Source of the DNA: Paenibacillus sp. PK3_47
GTDB lineage: Bacteria; Bacillota; Bacilli; Paenibacillales; Paenibacillaceae
Length of the DNA stretch: 64,000 bases
Assembly: GCF_023520895.1 (NCBI RefSeq)
Contig: NZ_CP026029.1
Location: 3,286,001-3,350,000, forward strand
Direction of reading: 5' to 3'
Below, piece by piece: positions 41,277 through 50,473 of this stretch. Numbering within the stretch: position 1 is the stretch's first letter; the number at the start of each line of letters is the position of its first letter. Under the pieces are notes generated by a model. The model was not told where the DNA came from, did no database searches, and saw only the letters and a program-made list of their open reading frames with translations. A program made the translations under genes and the position numbers.

Positions 41277-43049
41277 ATGATGACAAGGTGGGGCCGGTTT
41301 CAAGGCTACAGCATTGCTTCTCTGCGCAAGGACATGATTTCAGGGACAATCGTCGGCGTTATTGCCATCCCGCTCGGGATGGCTTTTGCTATTGCTTCCG
41401 GCGTGAAGCCGGAATACGGGATTTATACGACCATTGTTGCCGGCATTCTGATCTCCCTGTTCGGGGGTTCCAAATTTCAGATTGGCGGACCGACAGGGGC
41501 GTTCATTCCGGTCTTATTCGCCATTGCGATGGAGTACGGGTATGAGAACCTGCTGATTGCAGGCATGATGGCCGGAGTGATTCTCGTCGTGATGGGTGCC
41601 TTGCGGCTGGGAGTGCTGATCAAATTTATTCCGAAGCCGGTAACGGTCGGTTTCACGGCGGGAATTGCCGTTATTATCTTCACCGGGCAAATTGCCAATT
41701 TTCTCGGGCTCGAGGGAATAAAGCGGCATGAGAGCTTCGTGGATAACATGAAGGAGATCGGGCTGCATATTTCGACAATGAATTTGTACAGCGTTCTGAC
41801 AGCTCTAATCTGTCTGGCTGTAGTCATTCTGGGGCTCCGGTATGCACCCAAAATACCGGGATCACTGGTCGGGTTGCTCGCAGCAGCCCTGATCGCGGCG
41901 CTGTTCTTCAGCGGCAAGGTGACTACGATCGGCTCCGCTTACGGTGACATTCCGAACACGCTGCCGAGTTTTCATTTTCCTGTAATCACCTGGGAGGTGA
42001 TCAGGGAGCTGATCCGTCCGGCTTTTATCATCGCTATGCTGGGAGCAATTGAGTCGCTGCTGTCTGCGGTGGTGGCAGACGGAATGTCCGGCAGCCGCCA
42101 TGACAGCAACCGTGAGCTGATCGGCCAGGGCATTGCGAACATTGCCGCTCCACTGTTCGGCGGTATTCCGGCCACTGGCGCCATTGCCAGAACGGCAACC
42201 AACATCCGCAGCGGCGCTGCCTCACCGCTGTCCGGGGTCATACACGGCGTTGTAGTGTTTGTAATTCTTCTGCTGTTTGCGCCGTATGCCTCCAGCATTC
42301 CGCTGGCGGCCATGGCCCCGATCCTCATGGTGGTGGCCTGGAATATGAGTGAGCGGAGGGAGTTCCTTCACCTGCTGAAGCTGAAGACCGGGGATTCGCT
42401 GGTGCTCTTCATTACCTTTCTGCTGACCGTATTTGCCGATTTGACGCTTGCTGTAGAGGCGGGGCTGGTACTTGCCGTCATCCTGTTCGTCAAACGGATG
42501 GGGGAAGCGCACCGGGTGGCGAAGGTGCTGCCAGACCCTTTATCCGTGAAGGTCGGAGCACATATGGTCACGGAGAGCCGTGATTGTCCGCAGATCGGAA
42601 TTTACAATGTGGAGGGTCCGCTGTTCTTCGGGGCAGCCTACAGATTTGAATCAACGATGCCGGAGCTGGGGCCGGACCGGGCGAAGATTATATTACTGCG
42701 CATGGGCAAGGTGCCGTTCATGGATACAACGGGCGAATCCAATCTCTCCGGGCTGGTAAAGCAGCTGCAGGAGGATGGAGGCAGGCTGCTGATTGCGGGA
42801 ATTCAGCCGCAGCCGCTCGGGCTTCTGAAGAAGACCGGGCTGTATGAGTCAATAGGGGCTGCGCAGTTCTTCGACCATACCGGTGAAGCGATCACGGCAG
42901 CACTGGGGAGTATCAGCCGGGAACGGTGCAGCGGCTGCAGGCATGCCGCCTTCCGCGAATGCGGAGCGCTGGCGGGTCAGGAGGAGACGGCAGGACGCAG
43001 CGTGTTCACGGGTCTTCCAGCTGCAGCTGTGCGGAATTCTCCGTTATAA
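41277..43049 (+). CDS. SulP-family anion permease with STAS domain
   Basis: 590 residues: about ten to twelve membrane helices (~15-400), the SulP signature IASGVKPEYGIYTTIVAG and GPTGAFIPVL near the N-terminus, and a STAS domain (~440-550) with VPFMDTTGESNLSGL. SulP proteins carry sulfate, bicarbonate or other anions. An extra ~45-residue C-terminal tail carries three cysteines (RCSGCRHAAFREC), which is unusual and could bind metal. An ArsR-type gene precedes it. Confidence 0.92.
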   Translation: MMTRWGRFQGYSIASLRKDMISGTIVGVIAIPLGMAFAIASGVKPEYGIYTTIVAGILISLFGGSKFQIGGPTGAFIPVLFAIAMEYGYENLLIAGMMAGVILVVMGALRLGVLIKFIPKPVTVGFTAGIAVIIFTGQIANFLGLEGIKRHESFVDNMKEIGLHISTMNLYSVLTALICLAVVILGLRYAPKIPGSLVGLLAAALIAALFFSGKVTTIGSAYGDIPNTLPSFHFPVITWEVIRELIRPAFIIAMLGAIESLLSAVVADGMSGSRHDSNRELIGQGIANIAAPLFGGIPATGAIARTATNIRSGAASPLSGVIHGVVVFVILLLFAPYASSIPLAAMAPILMVVAWNMSERREFLHLLKLKTGDSLVLFITFLLTVFADLTLAVEAGLVLAVILFVKRMGEAHRVAKVLPDPLSVKVGAHMVTESRDCPQIGIYNVEGPLFFGAAYRFESTMPELGPDRAKIILLRMGKVPFMDTTGESNLSGLVKQLQEDGGRLLIAGIQPQPLGLLKKTGLYESIGAAQFFDHTGEAITAALGSISRERCSGCRHAAFRECGALAGQEETAGRSVFTGLPAAAVRNSPL

Positions 43050-43066
43050 TTTAAAAATTATTACAT

Positions 43067-43096
43067 CAGCCCGGGTGCACACTGCCACCCGGGCTG
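43067..43096 (+). terminator. Terminator after the SulP gene
   Basis: CAGCCCGGGTG pairs perfectly with CACCCGGGCTG across an 8-nt loop. The tail (TTATGTTATATT) is T-rich but interrupted. Confidence 0.7.
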
Positions 43097-43209
43097 TTAT
43101 GTTATATTAGGTATGGACTAAGGAATACCATATTTGTACAATACCAGTAACCTGCTGCAAACTACATAACGGAATTAGCCAAGTCAAACGATAAGGAGAT
43201 CCGACGTTC

Positions 43210-43917
43210 ATGAAAGAACTGAATTACACCAAAGTGTTCCTGCTGCTGGCCGGACTGTCGCTGGCGACGCTGGCGGTCTACCGCGTGGTTTCCCAGCGGA
43301 CCGATACGTTCTACGGTTTTTTGCTCTGGAATTTGTTCCTCGCCTGGGTTCCCCTGGTTTTCTCGATGGCCGCCTATTGGCTGGATCAGCGAAGAACTTC
43401 AGGGCTGCTCCTGCTTCCTCTGGGGATTGCCTGGCTGCTGTTCTTCCCGAACGCGCCGTATCTGATGACCGACCTGCTGCATCTGACCATCAGAAAAAAC
43501 ATTTACTTCGTGGACGGAGTGGTCCAGAGCCGGTACTGGTATGACCTGATTACCCTGCTGCTGTTCACCTGGAGCGGATGGCTGACCGGGTTCTTCTCAC
43601 TTTACCAATTCCAGAGCGTCATCTTCCGTAAAAGCAATCTGCTGCTCTCCTGGGTGTTCGTGCTTGCGGCGTGTGCGCTGGGCGGTTACGGTGTTCTGCT
43701 CGGCAGGGTCTACCGGCTGAACAGCTGGGATGTGCTGACAGACCGGCACCAGCTGTACCAGCTGGTCATTGACAGCCTGAACCGGCAGTCGCTGTTCTTC
43801 AGCCTGTTTACCGCTGCGGTGCTGCTGGTCATATACGCGACCCTGTACTTCCTGATGAACGGGCTTGGCGCGGGCGGTACAGCCAGACGGAGCTACTCCA
43901 AAGGCGGGAAAAGATAA
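43210..43917 (+). CDS. DUF1361 membrane protein
   Basis: 235 residues with seven predicted membrane helices. The DUF1361 core WNLFLAWVPLVFS (~38), LFFPNAPYLMTDLLHL (~77-92) and RYWYDLITLL are present. Function unknown. Its last 25 bp overlap the 3' end of the convergent alkyltransferase-like gene. Confidence 0.88.
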   Translation: MKELNYTKVFLLLAGLSLATLAVYRVVSQRTDTFYGFLLWNLFLAWVPLVFSMAAYWLDQRRTSGLLLLPLGIAWLLFFPNAPYLMTDLLHLTIRKNIYFVDGVVQSRYWYDLITLLLFTWSGWLTGFFSLYQFQSVIFRKSNLLLSWVFVLAACALGGYGVLLGRVYRLNSWDVLTDRHQLYQLVIDSLNRQSLFFSLFTAAVLLVIYATLYFLMNGLGAGGTARRSYSKGGKR

Positions 43918-44231
43918 TCCTCCTCTGCGGGCTGAAAGCCGAAGACCTCCAGATCGATGATTTCATTATCGTCAAAAAGCACGCCTTCGCCCAGCAGGTA
44001 CAGCTTCTGCATGGCCCCGGATTCATCAATGCCCAGTGCTATTCTGCCTTGGGCATTGATAACCCTGTGCCAGGGCAGCTTGTACTTCCGGCTCATCGAG
44101 TGGAGAATCCGCACCACCTGACGTGCTGCCCGGGGACTGCCCGCAGCCCGGGCCACTCCCCCGTAGGTCATGACTTTGCCTTCGGGAATACTTCTTATAA
44201 TGGCTATAACCTTTTCTGTGAATGGTGTCAT
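43893..44231 (-). CDS. Alkyltransferase-like (ATL) DNA-binding protein
   Basis: 112 residues of the MGMT C-terminal domain: GKVMTYGGVARAAGSPRAAR (helix-turn-helix, ~18-37) and PWHRVINAQGRIAL at 53-66. The catalytic PCHR of O6-alkylguanine transferases is PWHR here, as in ATL proteins, which bind O6-alkylguanine and flag it for nucleotide excision repair instead of removing the alkyl group. The ATG at 44231 follows AAGGAGTATTTTCA. The unusually acidic C-terminus (EEDYLFPPLE) extends past the usual ATL end. Confidence 0.9.
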   Translation of the reverse strand: MTPFTEKVIAIIRSIPEGKVMTYGGVARAAGSPRAARQVVRILHSMSRKYKLPWHRVINAQGRIALGIDESGAMQKLYLLGEGVLFDDNEIIDLEVFGFQPAEEDYLFPPLE

Positions 44232-44291
44232 TGAAAATACTCCTTCATAGGGCAGCTTGTCACACAAATTATAACAGAGGAAGTGCTCAAC

Positions 44292-44656
44292 ATGGGAACC
44301 CTGATTCCTGGAAACAACGGGCCGCAGCTTATGCTTAATGAGCCCAGAGGCCTTGGCGGCTGGCTTATTCTTACGCAGATCGGACTGTATTTTACCTTTA
44401 TAAGCATGGCGGTATTGACTCTTAATTCCATCATTCCCTCTTTTCAGACGGATGTGTGGGAGGCACTTACTTCGCCAAGTTCTCCGGTTTACGATCCCAT
44501 GTGGGGTCCGCTGCTGATTTTTGAAGCGGTAAGCAATATTGTGTTTATGCTGCTGTCGGCTCACTGCGCGATATCATCAGAACGGCCGGTACCTGCGCTA
44601 TCTGGATTCCTTATTTCCTCCGGTCCCGGCGGGTCAGGAATACGTTCGTGAATTAG
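44292..44656 (+). pseudogene. DUF2569 membrane protein gene broken by an internal deletion
   Basis: The first ~90 codons match DUF2569 proteins (GGWLILTQIGLYFT, then GPLLIFEAVSNIVFMLLSA). The +1 frame then gives SLRDIIRTAGTCAIWIPYF followed by a basic ...NTFVN end, the usual C-terminus of the family, ending at 44654-44656. The middle two helices of the usual ~150-residue protein are missing, and the join at about 44555-44565 is out of frame. The intact frame instead ends at 44651 in unrelated sequence. Start ATG 44292 follows AGAGGAAG. Confidence 0.75.
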
Positions 44657-44674
44657 AAAACAGCTCTGACCAGG

Positions 44675-44697
44675 AAGCCGCAGCTGCGGCTTTTTTG
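44675..44697 (+). terminator. Terminator after the DUF2569 pseudogene
   Basis: AAGCCGCAGCTGCGGCTT followed by T residues, 20 bp past the pseudogene end. Confidence 0.8.
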
Positions 44698-44814
44698 CTG
44701 TTCCGGAAGTCTTGGTGATCCGGGAGTAACGGGGCTTAAATGCCAATGAATCTGCAGGAAGCAGATGAATGTAAGTAAAATTATGGCGCATAGGAGTTGC
44801 CGGCCCGGGGGATA

Positions 44815-46398
44815 ATGGGTTCAAAAGCTGCGATGGGAGTGAGTGCTGTGCATAACACTGACGCTGCGGGGAACGGCAGTTCCAAGGTCTCCGGCCTATC
44901 TTTATCCAGGCCTCTGAATACCTCACTCGATGAGACGTTGGCTTTAGTCCGCGGGATATTCAGAAATGACGGTACGCTCAAAGTGCGTTTCATAGAGAAT
45001 ACCCATGATATGCGGATCCGCTGCGGGCTGATCTATGTGGAGGGAATGATTGACCAGGAGCTTGTCCAGAACGGGGTGATCGGGCCTGTAATGGCCTGGG
45101 AATTCAAGGAGGAAGAGAAGCTGGATTGTACCGTTCTGATGGAGAAAATCCGCAAGCAGATCATCACGGTCAGCGAGGTTACGCATACTTCCAGCCTGAC
45201 CGAGCTTGTCACAGCAATCGTAGGAGGCCAGGCCGTATTTCTGCTGGACGGCTATGCCGGTGCACTTCAGGTAAGTGTCCAAGGCTGGGAGACCCGGGCG
45301 ATAGAAGAGCCCACGACGGAAAAAACCGTACGCGGACCTCGGGAGGGCTTCAACGAATCTCTGCTGGTTAATCTGACGCTTATCCGGCGCAGAGTGCTGA
45401 ACCCGGATTTGAAGTTTGTATTCAGCGAAATCGGCACCCGCTCCAAGACACAGACTTGTATCTGTTATATGGAAAGCCTCGCTTCCCCGGATATTCTTAA
45501 GGAGCTTCAGGAGCGGCTTGGCCGGGTGGACATTGACCATCTGCTTGATACAGGTTATCTGGCTGAACTGGTCCGGGATGAGCCATACTCCCCGTTCGAT
45601 ATGATCGGCAGTACAGAACGTCCGGATTCAGTGGTCAGCAAGTTGATGGAAGGCCGTATTGCCGTACTGATTGAAGGAACCCCGTTTGCCCTTACGCTGC
45701 CCTATGTTTTTGTAGAGAATTTTCAATCGGGTGAGGATTATTATATTAACTACTATTTCGCCTCATTTAACCGTCTTCTGCGGGTTCTCGGCGCATTGAT
45801 GTCGATCAGTATCCCGGCACTCTATGTAGCGCTGGTTACCTACAGCCAGGAGATGGTTCCGACGCTGCTCCTGCTGAGCATTGCTACGGCCAGGATGTCT
45901 GTTCCGTTTCCGACAGTGGTAGAAGCGCTGCTGATGCTGACGATCTTTGAGATTCTGCGGGAGGCCGGAGCGAGAATTCCCGCTTCCATCGGGCAGGCTG
46001 TCAGCATCGTAGGTGCGCTTGTATTGGGACAGGCTGCGGTTGATGCCCGGATCGTGAGTGCGCCGATGGTCATTGTCGTAGGGCTCACCGGAATTACCAC
46101 ACTGCTGAATCCCCGGCTGACAGGCCCGCTGATTATAGTAAGGCTGCTGCTGCTTGTCATAACCTTCTTCCTCGGACTCTATGGCTATTTTTTTGGACTG
46201 CTGGGACTGGTTATTCATCTGATGAGCCTGCGTTCCTTTGGCGTTCCTTATATGCTTGGCGTAGGTTCCATCCGCCCGCAGGACATCAAGGATACTGCCA
46301 TCCGTGCTCCCTGGTGGGATATGTATCTGCGGCCGGCAATTATTGGTGTACGCAATATGAGGCGGAAACCGGCCAGGAAGCCGGTTAAACGGCCATGA
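44815..46398 (+). CDS. Spore germination protein, GerA family (A subunit)
   Basis: 527 residues: soluble N-terminal domain (~1-260), then five to six membrane helices (~285-500). Family motifs LALVRGIFRNDGTLKVRF, RPDSVVSKLMEGRIAVLIEGTPF and the PPxP-like INYYFASFNRLLR region are clear. The A subunit of a germinant receptor in the spore inner membrane; GerA-type subunits probably form a ligand-gated ion channel. The ATG at 44815 follows CGGGGGATA. The C gene starts inside its last codons (4-bp overlap). Confidence 0.93.
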   Translation: MGSKAAMGVSAVHNTDAAGNGSSKVSGLSLSRPLNTSLDETLALVRGIFRNDGTLKVRFIENTHDMRIRCGLIYVEGMIDQELVQNGVIGPVMAWEFKEEEKLDCTVLMEKIRKQIITVSEVTHTSSLTELVTAIVGGQAVFLLDGYAGALQVSVQGWETRAIEEPTTEKTVRGPREGFNESLLVNLTLIRRRVLNPDLKFVFSEIGTRSKTQTCICYMESLASPDILKELQERLGRVDIDHLLDTGYLAELVRDEPYSPFDMIGSTERPDSVVSKLMEGRIAVLIEGTPFALTLPYVFVENFQSGEDYYINYYFASFNRLLRVLGALMSISIPALYVALVTYSQEMVPTLLLLSIATARMSVPFPTVVEALLMLTIFEILREAGARIPASIGQAVSIVGALVLGQAAVDARIVSAPMVIVVGLTGITTLLNPRLTGPLIIVRLLLLVITFFLGLYGYFFGLLGLVIHLMSLRSFGVPYMLGVGSIRPQDIKDTAIRAPWWDMYLRPAIIGVRNMRRKPARKPVKRP

Positions 46399-47549
46399 AG
46401 ATATTTTCCCGAATGATGCTTCTGCTGTTCTGTGTCACGGGTCTGCCGGGCTTGTCCGGCTGCTGGAATTATACGGAGGTGGATGATATATCAATAGTAT
46501 CAGGTGTAGCCATCGACAAAGATCCGGAAACCGGAAAGCCGCAGGTCACAGTAGAAATGATTGATACGAAAGGCGGATTGGAACAGAATCAGCCTAACTT
46601 CAAAATGCTGAGTCTCTCGGGGGATACCGAGTTTGAAATTGTCCGTGAAATGATTGCCATGACCGGCAAAAAGCTGTTCTGGAGCCATGCCAAAGCGATC
46701 ATTTTCAGTGAAGAGGTGGCCCGTGACGGCCTGATAAGAGCAATGGACTGGTACAGCAGGGATACGGAGACGCGATCGGATGTATATATTTTTGTAGCCA
46801 GCGGGCAAACCGCACGCGGAGTGCTTAACATGAACAGTACAACCGAGGCCATTATGTCCTTTGAACTGGCGCAAATGATGCGGGATGAACAATATGTCGC
46901 AAGTGCACCTGTGGTGGAAATATGGGATTTTATCGACAAGCTGGAGACCACCGGCCATAATGCCGTGGCTCCGCTGGTCAGTATTCATGAAGAGAATGGC
47001 CAAAAAAATGAACGGGTGAGCGGCACCGCCATTTTTGTGAGGGACCGGATGGTCGGGAAATTAGACGGGGACGAAACGAAAAGCATGCTGTTCGTGAGTA
47101 ATAAAGTCCGCGGTGGCGTGCTGAAGGTAGACAACAAGCAGGGTGTTCCAAGCTATTCGCTGGAGATATTATCGAACCGGACAAAGGTTCATCCCAAGCT
47201 GGCAGACGGCAAAATTGAAATTCAGATCGATACGGTAACAGAGACCGGGCTGGATGAGGTGATGACTCCCGAGGGCCTGAAGGGCAGCGAGAGCATAGAA
47301 GCTATAGAGAAACGGGCGGCAGAGGAACTGCAGGAGAATATGCTGTCTGTAATCCATAAGCTGCAGCGGGAATATCATGCGGATATTTTCGGCTTAGGCG
47401 AAGTTGTACATGAGAACCTGCCCGGAACCTGGGCCGGCATCAAGGATCATTGGGGCAGGGAATTCAGTACGCTGGATGTGAAGGTAAGCTCCAAGGTCGT
47501 GATTAAAAGTACCGCCAAAACTTCAAGAGCGATCAGGCTGGGGGACTGA
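46395..47549 (+). CDS. Spore germination lipoprotein, GerC family
   Basis: 384 residues: lipoprotein signal with lipobox GLSGC (~19-23), then the three-domain GerC fold; WNYTEVDDISIVSGVAIDKD opens the mature part and RAMDWYSRDTETRSDVYIFVA lies near 115. Anchored on the outer face of the spore inner membrane as part of the receptor. Translation is coupled with the gerA-like gene (ATGA overlap). Gene order here is A-C-small-B. Confidence 0.93.
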   Translation: MKIFSRMMLLLFCVTGLPGLSGCWNYTEVDDISIVSGVAIDKDPETGKPQVTVEMIDTKGGLEQNQPNFKMLSLSGDTEFEIVREMIAMTGKKLFWSHAKAIIFSEEVARDGLIRAMDWYSRDTETRSDVYIFVASGQTARGVLNMNSTTEAIMSFELAQMMRDEQYVASAPVVEIWDFIDKLETTGHNAVAPLVSIHEENGQKNERVSGTAIFVRDRMVGKLDGDETKSMLFVSNKVRGGVLKVDNKQGVPSYSLEILSNRTKVHPKLADGKIEIQIDTVTETGLDEVMTPEGLKGSESIEAIEKRAAEELQENMLSVIHKLQREYHADIFGLGEVVHENLPGTWAGIKDHWGREFSTLDVKVSSKVVIKSTAKTSRAIRLGD

Positions 47550-47550
47550 C

Positions 47551-47754
47551 ATGGCGATCTATACTGTGCTTATCTATGCTTTTATTATAGTGGTCGATCC
47601 CTACGGTCTGCTGAAGCAGGGGCAAAAACGGGAATTTTACGTATGTTCCGCACTATGCCTGCTCTCCTTCGGCCTGGCCTTTTCGCTGGCGATGCATTGG
47701 GAGATCCCGAGTCCCTCCACACCTATTGTGGGCTTTATCAGAAAGCTATTTTAA
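47551..47754 (+). CDS. Small membrane protein inside the ger operon
   Basis: 67 residues with two hydrophobic segments (3-15 and 29-46), starting 1 bp after the gerC-like stop. Small membrane proteins in ger operons (GerD- or GerX-unrelated) can modulate receptor activity; this one has a conserved-looking VDPYGLLKQGQKRE turn. It is followed by the permease gene. Function inferred from position only. Confidence 0.7.
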   Translation: MAIYTVLIYAFIIVVDPYGLLKQGQKREFYVCSALCLLSFGLAFSLAMHWEIPSPSTPIVGFIRKLF

Positions 47755-47782
47755 CCTGCAGACCAGAGAGGAGGGGCGCAGT

Positions 47783-48895
47783 ATGGGCAAAGAGATTATT
47801 CCGGCAGGACAGTCCATCAGTATTACAGTTCTGTTTATTACCGGGACCTCACTGTTTATGGGGGTGGCCGGAGAATCCGGCAACAGTAATTGGATCGCGC
47901 TGATTTTTGCTGTTCTGCTGTCAGTCCCTCTTATGCTCATCTATGCGAGACTGCACCGGCTGTATCCCGGCAAGGATCTGTTCGATATGCTGCTTGCTGT
48001 ATTTGGCGGAATTTTCGGCCGGGTGCTGTGCTGTCTGTACATCTGGTATGCTGTGCATATAGGAGCACTTGTACTGCGCAACTTCGGAGAGTTCAGCAGA
48101 ACAGTGGCGCTTACCTCCACGCCGATGCTTGCCCCGATGCTGGTCATCGGCCTCCTGTGCGTCTGGGTAGTGAATGCGGGTATCGAGGTGCTTGGGCGCA
48201 GCGCCAAATTTTTGCTCCTGTTCACTCTGGCTATAACTGCAGTTATACAAATCCTTGCCGTTCCCAAATATGAATACCATCATTTGAAGCCGCTGCTGGA
48301 AAACGGATGGGGGCCTGTTCTGTCGGATACTGCCGGTATATTTACCTTTCCGTTTGCTGAAATTGTAATTTTCCTGGGGGCATTCGGCGCGCTTCCGCCA
48401 AAAGGCTCGGCCAAGCGTGTGCTCTTAAGCGGGCTTCTCATTTCCGGAGTGATCATGATTGCGATCTCCTTGCGGAATTTGCTTATGCTGGGGCCGGATA
48501 TTTTATCCGGGCTGTATTTCCCCTCCTATGTTGCTGTCAGCAGAATCAATATTGGCGATTTTCTGACCAGAATAGAAGGCTCGTCAGCGATCATCTTTGT
48601 AACAGCACTGTTTGTAAAGGTAAGCGTATGTTTGTATGCAGCCAGCCGCGGAATAGCCACAGTGTTCAAGCTGAAGAGCTACCGCTCCGTCGTCCTGCAG
48701 ACAGGCCTTATCATGGTTTATCTGGCGGAGTTCATCTACCAGGATATTATGCAGATGCAGTATTTTTCCTACCATATCTATAAAATCTATGCTCTTCCTT
48801 TTCAGGTAATAATCCCTGTATTGTTATGGATTGTGGCAGAGGTTATTCGCTATAATGATAGGCAGAGAGAAACGGGGAACGTCCCCGGGAGCTGA
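47783..48895 (+). CDS. Spore germination permease, GerB family
   Basis: 370 residues with ten membrane helices, of the endospore germination permease family (APC-superfamily fold). It binds the germinant. Start ATG 47783 with GAGAGGAGGGGCGCAGT upstream. The conserved helix-1 pattern ISITVLFITGTSLF and the loop KPLLENGWGPVL (~170) fit the family. The DJ-1 gene starts 13 bp later. Confidence 0.92.
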   Translation: MGKEIIPAGQSISITVLFITGTSLFMGVAGESGNSNWIALIFAVLLSVPLMLIYARLHRLYPGKDLFDMLLAVFGGIFGRVLCCLYIWYAVHIGALVLRNFGEFSRTVALTSTPMLAPMLVIGLLCVWVVNAGIEVLGRSAKFLLLFTLAITAVIQILAVPKYEYHHLKPLLENGWGPVLSDTAGIFTFPFAEIVIFLGAFGALPPKGSAKRVLLSGLLISGVIMIAISLRNLLMLGPDILSGLYFPSYVAVSRINIGDFLTRIEGSSAIIFVTALFVKVSVCLYAASRGIATVFKLKSYRSVVLQTGLIMVYLAEFIYQDIMQMQYFSYHIYKIYALPFQVIIPVLLWIVAEVIRYNDRQRETGNVPGS

Positions 48896-48908
48896 GGAGT
48901 GCTGCATA

Positions 48909-49451
48909 TTGAATACCTATATTCTTATTTATGACGGGTTTGTACAGTTTGAGGTTGTGCTGGCGGCCTATTTCATGAAAACTAAAAGTGAAGTTTACAC
49001 TCTAGGACTGGAAAAAAGGCCCTTCGATTCCTGCGAGGGATTCTCTACGAATCCTGCGAAAGTTATTGGGGAGCTGGATACGGGTGCTGTGGACGTGCTT
49101 GTTATTCCCGGAGGAGATACTGCGGAGTTGGCCAGGAATGAGAAACTGCTGGAACTGGTCCGCAGGCTGAACGCTGCCGGTACAACGATTGCCGCGATTT
49201 GCGGCGGGGTTGAGGTCTTGAAGGCTGCAGGTGTCCTGGAAGGTAAAAGATATGCTGGGAACCCCGCAGAAGCAGTATCTGCAGGCACTTCAGTACAGGA
49301 TAATGCTGTCGTGGACGGGAACATTCTGACGGCTCTGCCGAACGGGTATGTCGATTTTGCGCTTGAGCTTGGCAGAATGATGAATATTTATAAAGACGGG
49401 GACGATCTGCAGGAGACCATAGATTTTTTCAAATACTTCAAGGCAGTCTAG
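48909..49451 (+). CDS. DJ-1/PfpI-family protein
   Basis: 180 residues; glutamine-amidotransferase-like fold with VLVIPGGD (~60) and the nucleophile-elbow AICGGVEVL (C98 or nearby). Starts at TTG 48909 with GAGGAG nine nt upstream. May be a glyoxalase/chaperone type or a protease-like member; the DJ-1 elbow reads ICGGV rather than ICHG/VCAG, so activity is uncertain. Confidence 0.85.
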   Translation: MNTYILIYDGFVQFEVVLAAYFMKTKSEVYTLGLEKRPFDSCEGFSTNPAKVIGELDTGAVDVLVIPGGDTAELARNEKLLELVRRLNAAGTTIAAICGGVEVLKAAGVLEGKRYAGNPAEAVSAGTSVQDNAVVDGNILTALPNGYVDFALELGRMMNIYKDGDDLQETIDFFKYFKAV

Positions 49452-49478
49452 AAACGTAGTGGGAAAAGGAGAAGCATC

Positions 49479-50102
49479 ATGAGTGTATCAAGTATCGTAA
49501 TGACCTCACACTGGGGCAGGGAAGTCAGACATAAGTACATCACCCAGGGGGCGAAGACACTGGCTGTTGTCTTTCCGGGCAAAAATTATTCCGCTGAGCG
49601 CTCGCTTCTGGATTATGCGGCCAAGCTGGCCAGGGAGTACGGCTGTGATCTTTTATTGCTGGAATACGGCTATCAGAGCGCACGCACGGATTTTAAACGG
49701 GAAGAGATCGACATTGTTGTCGGGGAATGCAAGGCGGCGATCGACTCGCTTCCTGAATATGACGGACTGCTGTTCATCAGCAAAAGTCTGGGTACAGTAA
49801 TCGCCGGCAGGGTTGCCGCAGAAAATGATCTTCAGCAGAAGACCTCTCATCTGTATTTGACGCCTATAGCTGATACGCTTCCGTGGATCCGCCAGAGCCG
49901 GGGGACTATTATTTACGGAGGCAGCGATCCCTTGTTCACTGAACAGCACTCTGCCGGGATCAAAGGGTTGAAGAATCTCAGGGTCTACCGGATCGATGAT
50001 GCCAATCATTTGCTTGAAGTAGGCAGCGTCAACGAGTCGCTGGCCGTGCTGCTGGTGATTATTAACTTTTACCATGAATTTTTCCGTGACGCGCTTGGCT
50101 GA
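49479..50102 (+). CDS. Alpha/beta-hydrolase-like protein
   Basis: 207 residues with an alpha/beta-hydrolase layout: TLAVVFPGKNYSAERSLLDY (~30-49), the nucleophile elbow as FISKSLGTVIAGR (~100-112; S-x-S-L-G rather than G-x-S-x-G), a late acid in GGSDPLFT and a final histidine in DANHLLE. Likely a serine hydrolase of unknown substrate. Precedes the ABM gene by 59 bp. Confidence 0.8.
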   Translation: MSVSSIVMTSHWGREVRHKYITQGAKTLAVVFPGKNYSAERSLLDYAAKLAREYGCDLLLLEYGYQSARTDFKREEIDIVVGECKAAIDSLPEYDGLLFISKSLGTVIAGRVAAENDLQQKTSHLYLTPIADTLPWIRQSRGTIIYGGSDPLFTEQHSAGIKGLKNLRVYRIDDANHLLEVGSVNESLAVLLVIINFYHEFFRDALG

Positions 50103-50161
50103 TTTTTATTAGAATTCTATAATCATAGTTTGCATTTCATAATTATCTGGGAGTGAACGCA

Positions 50162-50458
50162 ATGATTCTGGAAGCTGCGATGCTGCACATAAAACCGGGC
50201 CTTACCGCCCAGTTCGAGGAGAGCTTCAGGCAGGCCTCCACGCTGATTTCATCCATAGACGGTTATCTGGGGCATGAGCTTCAGCACTGCCTTGAGGATG
50301 ACCACAAATACCTGCTGCTGGTGAAATGGCGCAGCCTGGAGGATCACACCGTAGGATTCAGGGAATCCGCGCAATATCAGGAATGGAAAGCTCTTCTTCA
50401 TAAGTACTACAGCCCGTTTCCGGTAGTCGAACATTTTACCAGCGTGAGTCTGGGCTAA
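50162..50458 (+). CDS. ABM-domain protein
   Basis: 98 residues of the antibiotic biosynthesis monooxygenase fold: MILEAAMLHIKPG at the start, SIDGYLGHELQHCLEDDHKYLLLVKW in the middle and HTVGFRESAQYQEW following, the usual helix-strand pattern. The ATG at 50162 has GGGAG eight nt upstream; an in-frame GTG at 50153 overlaps it. Function unproven; many act as small monooxygenases or haem-binding proteins. Confidence 0.85.
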   Translation: MILEAAMLHIKPGLTAQFEESFRQASTLISSIDGYLGHELQHCLEDDHKYLLLVKWRSLEDHTVGFRESAQYQEWKALLHKYYSPFPVVEHFTSVSLG

Positions 50459-50473
50459 ACGGGAGGGTAAGAC

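Noticed and set aside
43893..44564. 223-residue version of the alkyltransferase-like protein
   Set aside because: The added N-terminal half has no homology and would cover the pseudogene; ATG 44231 has a good ribosome-binding site.
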